Assembly: GCA_028285215.1 (NCBI GenBank)
Contig: JANQPZ010000346.1
Coordinates: 1-59,975 of the forward strand
Source: Rhodovibrionaceae bacterium
GTDB taxonomy: Bacteria; Pseudomonadota; Alphaproteobacteria; Kiloniellales; DSM-21159
DNA: 59,975 nucleotides
Reading direction: 5' to 3'
This document shows, piece after piece, positions 1 through 9,055 of this stretch. Position numbers and translations under genes: made by a program. The notes beneath the pieces are model-generated. The model saw only the letters and a list, made by a program, of their open reading frames with translations. It searched no databases and had not been told where the DNA came from. Each line of letters opens with the position of its first letter. Within the stretch, counting starts at the first letter, position 1.

Positions 1-1
1 A

Positions 2-796
2 TCTGGGCCCGTTCCGCCAGGGGCGCAGATCGAGCGTGTGCATCCGTCGGACTACGTGGAGGCCGTCTTCGCCGCGGTTCCGGGCAGCGGCACTGCACAC
101 CTGGACGGCGATACGGTCGTGTCGCCGGCTTCGGGTGAAGCGGCCCTCAGGGCCGCCGGCGCTGTGACGGCGGCCGTCGATGCCGTGATGGCCGGCGAGG
201 CGGACAATGCCTTCTGCGCCATCCGACCACCGGGTCACCATGCCGAGCCCGACCGGGCCATGGGCTTCTGCATCTTTTCCAACGCCGCCATCGGTGCGCT
301 GCATGCCCGCGCCGCACACCGCGTTCACCGCATTGCCGTGGTGGACTTCGATGTGCACCACGGCAACGGGACTCAGGCTGCCTTCTGGGACGATCCTGAC
401 CTGATGCTGCTATGCAGCCATCAGATGCCGCTGTACCCAGGAACCGGGTCTGCCGGCGAGCGCGGCGCGCACGGCAACATTGTCAACGTTCCGCTTCCTC
501 CGGGTGCCGGGGCGGAGGAGTTTCGCGAGATCTACCGCCATGTCGTTATCCCGCGGCTGCGCGCCTTCGATCCCGATTTCGTGATCATCTCGGCCGGCTT
601 CGACGCTCATTACGCCGATCCCCTGGCCGGACTGAATTTCACGGAGGCGGACTTTGCCTGGGCGACCAGCGAGATCCTGCACGTTGCGGAGCACGCGGCG
701 CGCGGGCGCGTGGTTTCGACCTTGGAGGGCGGCTACGACCTCGACGGACTGGCACGCTCCGCCGCAGCCCACGTGGGAGCGTTGCTCCGGCCTTGA
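2..796 (+). CDS. Histone deacetylase-like amidohydrolase (5-prime end cut off)
   Basis: A zinc-dependent deacetylase of the arginase/HDAC fold, the group that includes AcuC and acetylpolyamine amidohydrolase. Visible motifs in order are HPSDYVEAV, RPPGHHAEPDRAMGFC (active-site histidines), DFDVHHGNGT (metal-binding Asp and His), an SAGFDAH metal site and the C-terminal LEGGYDL. The reading frame is open to the left edge (it reads SGPVPPGAQIERVHPSDY), so the start lies outside the window; the GTG at 38 is an internal valine. The family is about 300-310 residues, so roughly 45 are missing. Such proteins often sit next to xseB and dxs in alphaproteobacteria, as here. The substrate (acetylated polyamine, acetoin-related or protein lysine) cannot be told from sequence alone. 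Confidence 0.93.
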   Translation, partial: SGPVPPGAQIERVHPSDYVEAVFAAVPGSGTAHLDGDTVVSPASGEAALRAAGAVTAAVDAVMAGEADNAFCAIRPPGHHAEPDRAMGFCIFSNAAIGALHARAAHRVHRIAVVDFDVHHGNGTQAAFWDDPDLMLLCSHQMPLYPGTGSAGERGAHGNIVNVPLPPGAGAEEFREIYRHVVIPRLRAFDPDFVIISAGFDAHYADPLAGLNFTEADFAWATSEILHVAEHAARGRVVSTLEGGYDLDGLARSAAAHVGALLRP

Positions 797-863
797 GGTG
801 CACTCCCTAGACTTATGGACGAGCAGCATCGCACGTGGATGCGAGCGACTGCGAAGCGGTTGT

Positions 864-1577
864 TCAGCTCCTGTCGCAGAGCGGGCCGTCGGCCAGTGCG
901 TCGCTCCGCAATCCACCCGGATCGTCGGCTTCGGCGGCATGCAGGCAGGCCAGCAGAGGTTCGTCGATGCCGGCACGCCAGATCTCCAGGGGCAGCACCA
1001 GGGCTTGCTCGCCGTTGTCCCGGTACCAGCCGTCGAGGACGAAACTGCGGCCGCTGGAGCGCTCCTTCAGACTTGCCGCGTAGTGCGGCCAACCGTCCAG
1101 CAGGTTTCCGCGCTGCACGGGCAGGTCGGGTGTGTGATGGTGCAGCAGCCCTTCGGCCGTCAGCAGCCGGGCCAGCTGCGTCATATTGACGGCTTCGTCG
1201 ATACAGTCGAGCTGGCCGCTTCTGCCGAAGCCAGCAAAGGTCCCCGCCAGGTCCTCGCTGCTGTTCGTGTATTGGCCGGCAATGGTCTCGAAGGTCGCTG
1301 CGGCGGCGGCCAACCGGCGGCGTTCTTCCGCCGGGGTTCTCGGCAAGGGATCGAAATGCGCGGCGATCTTCTGCCAGTCCGACGGGGTCAGGGCGAGGTC
1401 GTGGCGCTCCGCGCAGCCGTGTCCGGTGCAGTAGACGAGGCCGTCCGGAGCCGGTGTCTCGGGCGCCACGCGGTCCAGCACGGTCTGACCGTAGCGTGCC
1501 GTAAGGCCGCCGCTGCACGCCGTCAGCAGCAGCGCCGCAGCCACGCAGCTCAGGATCCGATGCCTTTTTTTGCCCAC
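864..1577 (-). CDS. Putative lipoprotein of unknown function
   Basis: A 237-residue protein I do not recognise. It begins with a short charged stretch (MGKKRHR), a hydrophobic core and a lipobox LTAC with the modified cysteine at residue 21, so it should be an envelope lipoprotein. The mature part has five or six further cysteines, two of them in the CTGHGC motif near residue 50 and others in LDCIDEAVN, LACLHAAE and the C-terminal LCDRS, which suggests disulfides in the periplasm. It runs opposite to the genes on both sides and interrupts the usual HDAC-like/xseB neighbourhood. Codon use and G+C match its surroundings, so there is no sign of recent transfer. Confidence 0.75.
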   Translation of the reverse strand: MGKKRHRILSCVAAALLLTACSGGLTARYGQTVLDRVAPETPAPDGLVYCTGHGCAERHDLALTPSDWQKIAAHFDPLPRTPAEERRRLAAAAATFETIAGQYTNSSEDLAGTFAGFGRSGQLDCIDEAVNMTQLARLLTAEGLLHHHTPDLPVQRGNLLDGWPHYAASLKERSSGRSFVLDGWYRDNGEQALVLPLEIWRAGIDEPLLACLHAAEADDPGGLRSDALADGPLCDRS

Positions 1578-1756
1578 TCGTTTTCCTGCTCGTTCGTTCT
1601 AAACGTGCGTGCGACAACCGGACGACCCTGAAGATTTGTCGCCTAAGGAGTTTAGGCTGCAGATCGGCTGCCGGCCAATCCCGAAGACAAGGGGGGCGCC
1701 GCATGCTACAGACGGCAGCCAGTAGAGATCCTATGCACAAGGAAGAAGCGGAACTG

Positions 1757-2026
1757 ATGGCGGAGACTTCCGGACAGCAAGCACCGCAGGTGCCGAGCGA
1801 GATCGCTGGGATGTCTTTCGAAGAGGCGCTGGAGGAACTGCGCCTGATCGTCGGTCGGTTGGAGTCGGGCGAGGGCCAACTGGATCAGGCGATCGACGCC
1901 TACGAGCGCGGCGCGCAGCTCAAGGCGCACTGCGAGGCAAAGCTGCGTGAAGCCCAGGCGAAGATCGAGAAGATCGCCCTTGGCCCGGACGGAACGGCGC
2001 GCAGCGAGCCGTTCGAAGGGAGTTGA
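1757..2026 (+). CDS. xseB: Exodeoxyribonuclease VII small subunit
   Basis: The small subunit of exonuclease VII, a single-strand-specific nuclease that cuts from both ends; several XseB copies coat one XseA. The family signature MSFEEALEELRLIVGRLESG and the following AIDAYERGAQL / HCEAKLREAQAKI helices are clear. The start is chosen because homologues usually begin with a short MAxTS-like leader just before the domain, giving 89 residues against the usual 75-90. In-frame ATGs at 1703 (behind AAGGGGGG) and 1733 would give longer forms and cannot be excluded. In related genomes ispA (farnesyl diphosphate synthase) commonly lies between xseB and dxs; here there is none. Confidence 0.92.
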   Translation: MAETSGQQAPQVPSEIAGMSFEEALEELRLIVGRLESGEGQLDQAIDAYERGAQLKAHCEAKLREAQAKIEKIALGPDGTARSEPFEGS

Positions 2027-2212
2027 CGGGGGCTGCGCAGTCCTGTGCCGGGGCTGTCGCGGTCTTGGTCAGAGGTTGGCAGCTCGCTTTTGCGGAAAAT
2101 CCCCGAAACGCATGGGCTTGACCTTTTCACTGTGAAGTCGGACCTTTCCCGCTTGGCTGCCGTTGTTTCTGGATGGCGTGCTGGGGGTTCATAAGCAAAA
2201 AAGAGGACGAGA

Positions 2213-4144
2213 GTGAGCGTATCAGGCGAGAGCAAGACCCCGTTGCTGGACCAGGTGCCGACCCCGGCCGAGCTACGCAAACTCGACGAAAGTCAACTCC
2301 GCCAGCTCGCCGACGAGCTGCGCTCCGAAATGATCGATGCGGTGTCCCACACCGGTGGTCACCTGGGCGCCGGGCTCGGTGTGGTCGAGCTGACGGTGGC
2401 GTTGCATCATGTCTTCAACACCCCAGACGACAAGTTGATCTGGGATGTCAGCCACCAGTGCTATCCCCACAAGATTTTGACCGGGCGGCGCGACAGAATT
2501 CGCACGCTGCGCCAAACGGGCGGGCTTTCGGGTTTTACCAACCGAACCGAGAGCGAATACGACCCCTTTGGGGCGGCACACTCCTCGACCTCGATTTCCG
2601 CCGGTCTCGGCTATGCCGTGGCGCGCGATTACAAGGGCGCCAAGAACCATGTGATTTCGGTGATCGGAGACGGCGCCATGTCGGCCGGTATGGCCTACGA
2701 GGCGATGAACAATGCCGGTGCCCGCGACACGCGCCTGATCGTGATCCTGAACGACAACGACATGTCCATTGCGCCGCCGGCCGGCGCGATGAGCAGCTAT
2801 CTGTCGCAGATCGTCAGTTCGAAGTCCTTCCAGTCGGTCCGTCATTGGGGCAAGCATCTGGCCGAACGGCTGCCCAGAAGCCTGCAGGCCACGGCCAAGC
2901 GGGCGGAGGAGTACGCGCGTACCCTGGTCACCGGCGGCACGCTGTTCGAGGAACTTGGCTTCTTCTACATCGGCCCGCTCGACGGCCATAATCTGGAACA
3001 CTTGATTCCCGTCCTGAAGAACGTGCGCGACACGGACTTCGCCGGACCTGTGCTGATCCATGCCGTGACCCAGAAGGGCAAGGGCTATGCGCCGGCCGAG
3101 GCGGCGGCGGACAAGTACCACGGCGTCGCGAAATTCGACGTCATCACCGGCAAGCAGGCCAAGCCGCAGCCGAAGGCGCCGGCCTATACCTCTGTTTTCG
3201 CCGATGCGCTGATCAAAGAGGCCGAGGACAACGACAAGGTGGTGGCTGTGACCGCCGCCATGCCTTCGGGGACCGGGCTGAACAAGTTCGGCGATCGCTT
3301 TCCCGACCGCACCTTCGATGTCGGCATCGCGGAGCAGCACGCGGTGACCTTCTGTGCCGGTCTGGCCTGCGAGGGCTACGTCCCCTTCGCCGCGATCTAC
3401 TCCACGTTCCTGCAGCGCGCCTACGACCAGGTCGTGCACGACGTGGCCATTCAGAAGCTGCCGGTGCGGTTCGTGCTGGATCGCGCCGGCATGGTTGGCG
3501 CCGACGGCGTGACCCACCAGGGATCCTACGATATCGCCTATCTGGGCTGTCTGCCCGATTTCGTGCTGATGGGCGCCTCCGACGAAGCCGAACTGATGAA
3601 TATGGTCGCGACGCAGGTCACGATCGACGATCGCCCCTCGGCCTTGCGCTATCCCCGGGGCGAGGGTCTCGGCGTGCCTCTGCCGGAACGCGGCGTGCCG
3701 CTGGAAATCGGCAAGGGCCGCATTGTCCGGGAAGGCACCAAGGTCGCCATCCTCAGCTACGGCACGCGCCTGAAGGATGCCCTGGCCGCGGCCGACGAAC
3801 TGGCCGCCAAGGGCCTCAGCACCACCGTGGCAGACGCGCGTTTCGCCAAGCCGCTGGACGAGGATCTGCTGCGGCGTCTGGCCAGCGAGCACGAGGTGCT
3901 GATCACCATCGAGGAAGGGGCTGTCGGCGGTTTCGCCAGCTACTGCTTCCATGCCCTGGCACGCCAGGGGCTTCTGGAGTCCGGTGTGAAGGTGCGGCCC
4001 ATGTGCCTGCCCGACCGCTTCATCGATCATGGCAAGCCCGACGAGCAGATCGCCTGGGCTGGACTCGGCGCCTCGGATATCGTCGCCACCGCGTTGACCG
4101 CGCTCGGCTACAACGATACGGAGGTCCGTCCGGCCAGGGCGTAG
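2213..4144 (+). CDS. dxs: 1-deoxy-D-xylulose-5-phosphate synthase
   Basis: Condenses pyruvate and glyceraldehyde 3-phosphate to DXP, the first step of the MEP isoprenoid pathway, also feeding thiamine and pyridoxal synthesis. The 643 residues match the family. Seen are the N-terminal GGHLGAGLG histidine region, the thiamine diphosphate/Mg site [18 protein letters not shown], the transketolase-type pyrimidine domain with [15 protein letters not shown] (catalytic Glu) and [11 protein letters not shown], and a C-terminal transketolase domain. The GTG start is preceded by AAGAGGACGA, a good ribosome site; the next in-frame ATG would remove conserved sequence. It sits 186 bp after xseB and is followed, after a MATE gene, by tlyA, a common alphaproteobacterial partner. 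Confidence 0.98.
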   Translation: MSVSGESKTPLLDQVPTPAELRKLDESQLRQLADELRSEMIDAVSHTGGHLGAGLGVVELTVALHHVFNTPDDKLIWDVSHQCYPHKILTGRRDRIRTLRQTGGLSGFTNRTESEYDPFGAAHSSTSISAGLGYAVARDYKGAKNHVISVIGDGAMSAGMAYEAMNNAGARDTRLIVILNDNDMSIAPPAGAMSSYLSQIVSSKSFQSVRHWGKHLAERLPRSLQATAKRAEEYARTLVTGGTLFEELGFFYIGPLDGHNLEHLIPVLKNVRDTDFAGPVLIHAVTQKGKGYAPAEAAADKYHGVAKFDVITGKQAKPQPKAPAYTSVFADALIKEAEDNDKVVAVTAAMPSGTGLNKFGDRFPDRTFDVGIAEQHAVTFCAGLACEGYVPFAAIYSTFLQRAYDQVVHDVAIQKLPVRFVLDRAGMVGADGVTHQGSYDIAYLGCLPDFVLMGASDEAELMNMVATQVTIDDRPSALRYPRGEGLGVPLPERGVPLEIGKGRIVREGTKVAILSYGTRLKDALAAADELAAKGLSTTVADARFAKPLDEDLLRRLASEHEVLITIEEGAVGGFASYCFHALARQGLLESGVKVRPMCLPDRFIDHGKPDEQIAWAGLGASDIVATALTALGYNDTEVRPARA

Positions 4145-4181
4145 CGGCTCGGGGTTACGCAGTAGTGCCCGGACGCGCCCC

Positions 4182-4203
4182 CTCCGCTGCGGAGAGCCCT
4201 TTT
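4182..4203 (+). terminator. Weak terminator-like hairpin after dxs
   Basis: CTCCG-CTG-CGGAG forms a perfect five-base-pair stem, followed six bases on by a short T run (TTTT). It lies 37 bases after the dxs stop and about 90 before the MATE gene. The stem is short, so termination would be partial at best. Confidence 0.3.
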
Positions 4204-4295
4204 CCGCTGAGAGGTGTTCCTCTGTCCTCCGCATAGCTGGTCTGGCGTCCAATCGCTTTCGAGCCGCGGCGAAATCCACCATAGTCCCCGGTCCT

Positions 4296-5717
4296 ATGAC
4301 CGTCGCGGCGTCCACTCCCTCGCCGGCTGCGCCTGAACGCGCGGCCGGCCTCGGCCCCTGGCTTGCGGAAGCCAGGGCAATGGTGAAGCTCGCCCTGCCG
4401 CTGATCGCCAGCCAGCTCGGCTTGATCGCCATGTCGGTCACCGACGTGCTGATGATCGCGCCGCTCGGTCCGACTCACCTGGCGGCCGGCTCCCTGGCCT
4501 TCATGCTCTACTTCAACATCTGGCTGTTCTGCCTCGGCGTTCTGATCGCGACGGCCTCGCTGGCCAGCCAGGCGCGCGGTGCACGCAACTTCAAGGGCGT
4601 GCGCCGCTCGGTCCGGCAAGGCTTCTGGGTGGCTTTGACTCTGGTGCCGCTCGCCGCTCTGGCGCATTGGTTCGGCGGAGACTTCCTGCTGCTGGCAGGG
4701 CAGGACCCGGAAGTGGTGGCCCTGGCCGAGCCCTATCTGCATGCCATCATCTGCAGTCTTCCCTTCAGCTTCGGCTTTCTTGTGCTGCGCTTTTTTGTGT
4801 CCGCGCTGGCGCGCCCGACGACCGTCATGATCGGACTGATCGGAGGGGCGCTGGTGAACGTGCCGCTGGACTATGTGTTGATCCATGGCGCGCTCGGCGT
4901 GCCGGCTTTCGGGATTGCGGGCGCCGCCTGGGCCACGTCGCTGGTCTGGGTCGGCATCTTTGCGTGGCTGGTCCTGGTGGTGCTGCGGGACCGGGAATTC
5001 CGGCGCTATCATGTCTTCGCCCGCTTCTGGCGCCCGGACTGGCTGCGCTACCGGGAGATCTGGCGGATCGGGCTGCCGATCGGGGTCGCATTGGTTGCCG
5101 AGACGGGGCTGTTCGCTGTTGCCCAGTTGATGATGGGATGGATCGGCACTCTGGAGCTGGCCGCTCATGCCGTTGCCATACAAGTGGCTTCGGTTGCTTT
5201 CATGGTGCCGCTTGGCATCGGCCAGGCAGCGCAGGTGCGCGTCGGGCAGCGGTTTGGAGCCGGCGACCGGGCCGGCGTTCACCGGGCCGGCTGGATGGCC
5301 TTGATCCTGGCAGGCCTCACGACCGGTCTGGCGGCTCTTGCCCTGTGGTTTGCCCCGGAGGCGATCGTTGGCCTGTTCCTGGACGCCGAAAGCCCGGTCG
5401 ATGCGCCGGTCTTCGTGCTCGCCGTCAGCTTCCTGCTGGTGGCTGCGGTCTTTCAGTTGGTCGATGGCGCGCAGGTGGCCATGATCTCCAGTCTGCGCGG
5501 TCTGTCGGATACGGCCTGGCCCTTGATCATTGCGGTGCTCAGCTACTGGGGCGTCGGCGCCGTTGCCGCCTGGGCCTTCGCCTTCCCTCTGGGGTTGGAA
5601 GGGGTGGGGATCTGGATGGGGCTTGCCGTCGGATTGGCGGTTGCCGCCGTTGGGCTGACCGTCCGCTTCGCCTGGCGGGAGCGCTTGGGTCTGCTCGACA
5701 GACCTGTTGCCGCATGA
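4296..5717 (+). CDS. MATE family multidrug/toxin efflux transporter
   Basis: A 473-residue inner-membrane protein with about twelve hydrophobic segments arranged as two six-helix halves, typical of MATE exporters that move cationic drugs or metabolites out in exchange for Na+ or H+. The first helix has the family-like pattern MVKLALPLIASQLGLIAMSVTD and the second half begins near residue 245 (IWRIGLPIGVALVAETGLF). It lies between dxs and tlyA and its stop overlaps the tlyA start in ATGA, so the two are translationally coupled. The start is the first ATG compatible with the first helix; the ribosome site is weak. The substrate is unknown. Confidence 0.9.
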   Translation: MTVAASTPSPAAPERAAGLGPWLAEARAMVKLALPLIASQLGLIAMSVTDVLMIAPLGPTHLAAGSLAFMLYFNIWLFCLGVLIATASLASQARGARNFKGVRRSVRQGFWVALTLVPLAALAHWFGGDFLLLAGQDPEVVALAEPYLHAIICSLPFSFGFLVLRFFVSALARPTTVMIGLIGGALVNVPLDYVLIHGALGVPAFGIAGAAWATSLVWVGIFAWLVLVVLRDREFRRYHVFARFWRPDWLRYREIWRIGLPIGVALVAETGLFAVAQLMMGWIGTLELAAHAVAIQVASVAFMVPLGIGQAAQVRVGQRFGAGDRAGVHRAGWMALILAGLTTGLAALALWFAPEAIVGLFLDAESPVDAPVFVLAVSFLLVAAVFQLVDGAQVAMISSLRGLSDTAWPLIIAVLSYWGVGAVAAWAFAFPLGLEGVGIWMGLAVGLAVAAVGLTVRFAWRERLGLLDRPVAA

Positions 5718-6451
5718 GGCAGCGCGCGGATCGTCTGCTGGTGGCCCGAGGTCTGGCCGAGAGTCGAAACCGAGCCCAGGCGTTGATCGCGGCTGGGCTG
5801 GTGCTCTGCAACGGTCGTCCGCTCGGCAAGCCGAGCCAGGAACTGGAAGAAACGGCGGAGCTGACCGTCACCGGTCGCGATCACCCCTGGGTCTCGCGCG
5901 GCGGCGTCAAGTTGGAGGCCGGGTTGGAGGCTTTCGGTCTCAACCCGGCCGGTTCGGTCTGCCTGGACCTGGGTGCCTCGACGGGCGGTTTCGTTGACGT
6001 GCTGCTCAGCCGCGGCGCCGCGCGCGTCTACGCCGTCGATGTCGGCCGGGGGCAACTCGCCGCGCGTTTGCGCGACGACCCTCGCGTACGCTCCCTGGAG
6101 CGGACGGATGCGCGGGAGCTCACGCAGTCGCACCTGCCCGAGCCGCCCGGCTTGATCAGCGCCGATCTCAGCTTCATCTCCCTGACACTCGCGCTTCCGG
6201 CAGCGCTTGCGCTGGCGGCGCCGGATGCCGAGCTGATCGCATTGGTCAAGCCGCAGTTCGAAGCCGGGCGCGGCGCCGTCGGCAAAGGCGGCATTCTGCG
6301 CGATTCGACGGTTCGCAAGGCGGCCATCGCAAGGGTTCGCGACTGGCTGGGCAGCCAACCCGACTGGACGGTCAAGGGCGTGATCGATAGCCCTATCGCC
6401 GGCGGCGACGGCAATCTCGAAGCCCTCATCTGGGGCGCGAAAGCCGTCTAG
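5714..6451 (+). CDS. tlyA: TlyA family rRNA 2-prime-O-methyltransferase
   Basis: An S4-domain plus FtsJ/RrmJ-like methyltransferase that in characterised bacteria methylates ribose of 16S and 23S rRNA cytidines; some homologues are also called hemolysins. The 245 residues show the N-terminal S4 RNA-binding domain (RADRLLVARGLAESRNRAQ), the SAM-binding motif LDLGASTGGFVDVLL, and the K-D-K-E catalytic set in VSRGGVKLEAGLEAF, SADLSFISL, LVKPQFEAG and the late NLEALIW region. The ATG overlaps the MATE stop as ATGA, which fixes the start. The gene converges on sppA with only 21 bases between stops. Confidence 0.95.
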   Translation: MRQRADRLLVARGLAESRNRAQALIAAGLVLCNGRPLGKPSQELEETAELTVTGRDHPWVSRGGVKLEAGLEAFGLNPAGSVCLDLGASTGGFVDVLLSRGAARVYAVDVGRGQLAARLRDDPRVRSLERTDARELTQSHLPEPPGLISADLSFISLTLALPAALALAAPDAELIALVKPQFEAGRGAVGKGGILRDSTVRKAAIARVRDWLGSQPDWTVKGVIDSPIAGGDGNLEALIWGAKAV

Positions 6452-6472
6452 CTGGGCCCTTTTTGCTTGGCG

Positions 6473-8272
6473 TCAACGCTCCAGTGCCGGCTGCGTCCGA
6501 AGCTGCGGCCCCTGGGCCTCGAAAACCCCGATCACGCGTAGCATCGGTTCGAGCCGGTCGACCACCTGGGCGAGGCGTACCACCGTCCCGGCGTCGGCTT
6601 GCAGATTCGCGAGGTCTCTGAGAAAGCGGCGGAACGGCGGTTCCTGCGGAAACTCCATCACCCGCACCTCGGTCTCCGGAGCGATCCCTGCAACCTCTTT
6701 TGCCGCTTCGACAGCGGTCGTCAGGCCGCCCAGCGTGTCGACCAGACCGTTCTCCGCCGCGTCGGCGCCCGTGAAGACTCGGCCGCCGGCGACGCCACGA
6801 ACCGTTGCAAGGTCCAGCTCCCGCCCGGCGGCAACCTTCTCCAGGAAGTCCTCATAGACGACGCTCAGGCCCGTCTGCAGCTTCTGCCACTGGGCTGGCG
6901 TGAAATTGCGGGTGCTGCTCCAGTAGGCGGCGTTGTCGCCGGCCTGGACGCCGTCCCAGTTGATCTCCAACTCGTTCCAGAGATCGGCCAGAACGAACTT
7001 GCCCGTGACGACGCCGATGGACCCGGTGACGGTTCCGGGCTGGGCGACAATGCGGTCCGCGCCGGCCGATACGAAATATCCGCCGGACGCAGCCAGACCG
7101 GCCATGGAGATGACCACCGGCTTGCCAGCCTCGCGGACCTGGGCAACCGCCCGCCAGATGGCGTCGGAGGCGGCGTAGGAGCCGCCTGGGCTGTCGACCC
7201 GGAAGACCACGGCCTCCACCTCGGGATCGTCCGCCGCTGCCTGGAGCGCTGCCAGGATTCGGCCGGACTGCATCTCGGCACTGCCGAAGGGGCCGCGCCC
7301 TTGCTCGCTGCCCAGCACCACCGGGCCCAGTCCGTAGATCAAGGCGATCTTCGGTGCATCGGCCGGCGCTTCCGGGCGGTCGGGCTGGGCCATGTAGCGC
7401 TGGAAGTCGACGCGCTCGACGTAGTCCTCGGCCAGACCGCGAACTTCGTCGAGATAGGCCAGGCGATCGATCAGACCTGCGTCCAGCGCCTCGGCGGGCA
7501 GATAGGGGCCGTCGTCGATCAAGCGTCTGGCCTCTGCGACCGTCACCTGGCGGCTGTCGGCGATCGCGCCGGCGAGCTGGTCGCGCCAGGACGCCAACAA
7601 GCGGTTCAGGTTGCTGCGGACCGCGGGGGACATGGCATCGCGGGTCAGGGGGTCGACGGCGCCCTTGTATTCCTCGCGCTGGCCGAAGCGCCCGGCGATG
7701 CCCAGACCGGCCAGCGCCTCACGCATGTAGGGCTGTTCCAACAGGAACCCTGTGAGGTCCAGACCGCCGGAAGGCTGCAGCCACACTTCGTCCGCTGCGG
7801 TCGCGAGGTAGTAGTGCAGGGTGCCGTTACCGCCCTCGCCGAAGCTCTCGGCGAAGCCGAACACCACCTTGTCGTCCGCCCTGAAGGCAATCAGAGCATC
7901 GCGCAGCTCCTGCACCTGTGTGATGTTGACTGCGCCGGCGCCCAAACGCAGGAGGATACCCTCCACTCTCGGGTCCTGGCCGGCATCCTCGATCGCTGCA
8001 ACCAGTTCGGCGAGCTGCCAGGGTCCTCCGAAGGCCGTTGTCTGGAAGCCGCTCTCCCCGCGCTCCACGATACCCGACGAGATGTCGAGTTCCAGCATCA
8101 TGGAGTCCGGCAGTTCGCGTTCGGCGGTCTGCAGGCCGATTCTCTCGTCGAAGGTTTGGGCAGCTTCGCGCCAGGCGAACACGCCGATCAACACGACCAC
8201 GACCACCAGCAGGCCGACGCTGGCCAGAAGACCGACGATGGATTTCAGCAGAAAGAGGATGATGCGGATCAC
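6473..8272 (-). CDS. sppA: Signal peptide peptidase SppA, long (67K) type
   Basis: A membrane-anchored serine protease that degrades signal peptides left in the membrane. It has the tandem two-domain SppA layout: one N-terminal membrane anchor (IILFLLKSIVGLL and onward), a first domain with the catalytic Lys in REEYKGAVDP (about residue 203) and a second domain with the nucleophile Ser in GLAASGGYF (about 396). The GTG start is chosen because GGAGGG lies seven bases before it and because it puts the anchor at the very N-terminus; an upstream ATG at 8338 would add a 22-residue basic tail and overlap the preceding gene. Length then is 599 residues, close to the E. coli 67 kDa enzyme. Likely co-transcribed with the AhpD-like gene 43 bases upstream. 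Confidence 0.93.
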   Translation of the reverse strand: MIRIILFLLKSIVGLLASVGLLVVVVVLIGVFAWREAAQTFDERIGLQTAERELPDSMMLELDISSGIVERGESGFQTTAFGGPWQLAELVAAIEDAGQDPRVEGILLRLGAGAVNITQVQELRDALIAFRADDKVVFGFAESFGEGGNGTLHYYLATAADEVWLQPSGGLDLTGFLLEQPYMREALAGLGIAGRFGQREEYKGAVDPLTRDAMSPAVRSNLNRLLASWRDQLAGAIADSRQVTVAEARRLIDDGPYLPAEALDAGLIDRLAYLDEVRGLAEDYVERVDFQRYMAQPDRPEAPADAPKIALIYGLGPVVLGSEQGRGPFGSAEMQSGRILAALQAAADDPEVEAVVFRVDSPGGSYAASDAIWRAVAQVREAGKPVVISMAGLAASGGYFVSAGADRIVAQPGTVTGSIGVVTGKFVLADLWNELEINWDGVQAGDNAAYWSSTRNFTPAQWQKLQTGLSVVYEDFLEKVAAGRELDLATVRGVAGGRVFTGADAAENGLVDTLGGLTTAVEAAKEVAGIAPETEVRVMEFPQEPPFRRFLRDLANLQADAGTVVRLAQVVDRLEPMLRVIGVFEAQGPQLRTQPALER

Positions 8273-8315
8273 GCCGCTGCCCTCCGATCGGTTGCGGGGT
8301 CGGGTGGACTCGGAC

Positions 8316-8894
8316 CTAGGACTGACGCGAAACGGCATGGTACTCGGGGTTCGGCATCATGTCCGTACCTGAAGCGACACGGTTCGACATGTTGAAGAAA
8401 CCGACCACGGTGCAGAGATCGAAGACGTCTTCGTCCGATAGACCGACGTCGAACAGTCGGCGCCTGTCCGCGTCGGAGATCAGGTGCGGGGTTTCAGTGA
8501 GTTTGCAGGCAAAGTCAAGAAGAGCTCTCTGGCGTTGGCTTAGCTCGGCAACGCGGTAGTTCATCGCGAGCATCTCGCCCAGTTGCGGATCGCCCGACAG
8601 TTCGCGCACCGCCGCTCCGTGAGCGACCAGGCAATAGTAGCAACGATTTACATTGGAAACGACGACGGCGACCATCTCGCGTTCCAGCTTGGTCAAGCCA
8701 GACTCGCCAAGCATCAAATCGTTGTACATGCGACCGAAAGCCCGCAGCTTCTCCGGCCGCAGGGCATAGGCTTGCAGCACGTAGGGAACCAGGCCCAGCT
8801 TTTCTCGGCACTTCTGGAAATAGGTTTGCAGGTCCTCTTCGAGTTCGGCCTCGTTGGGTACCGGCAGCTTCATGACGTGATCGGGTTGCGGCAT
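8316..8894 (-). CDS. AhpD-like peroxidase-related enzyme (carboxymuconolactone decarboxylase family)
   Basis: A 192-residue all-helical protein of the CMD/AhpD-like family, the subgroup often called uncharacterised peroxidase-related enzyme. The redox/catalytic motif CYYCLVAHG (Cys85, Cys88, His92) is intact, consistent with a thiol-based alkylhydroperoxidase-type function. The C-terminal part (FDLCTVVGFFNMSNRVASGTDMMPN) is typical of the subgroup. ATG is preceded by AGGAGGAAC. It lies directly upstream of sppA on the same strand. The physiological substrate and electron donor are not known from sequence. Confidence 0.9.
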   Translation of the reverse strand: MPQPDHVMKLPVPNEAELEEDLQTYFQKCREKLGLVPYVLQAYALRPEKLRAFGRMYNDLMLGESGLTKLEREMVAVVVSNVNRCYYCLVAHGAAVRELSGDPQLGEMLAMNYRVAELSQRQRALLDFACKLTETPHLISDADRRRLFDVGLSDEDVFDLCTVVGFFNMSNRVASGTDMMPNPEYHAVSRQS

Positions 8895-9055
8895 GATGTT
8901 CCTCCTCGGCGGCGCCCCTCTTGCGGCGCTCGTTTTCCCGGACCGGGACTCCGGTGGTAGCGTCTTTCGGGCGTTCTTGACCAGAGCCCAAAGCGATCAC
9001 CACACAGGCTTCCCTGCAGACCGTCAGGCAGGCCTTCAGCGGCGAGAGGTGCCCA

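Noticed and set aside
2027-2212. Riboswitch or other structured leader before dxs
   Set aside because: I searched for thiamine-box-like and other conserved elements and saw none; the sequence shows only short local pairings.
2273-4441. 722-residue open frame antisense to dxs
   Set aside because: GC-rich codon bias leaves long open frames opposite real genes; dxs is unmistakable and the antisense product is low-complexity and matches nothing.
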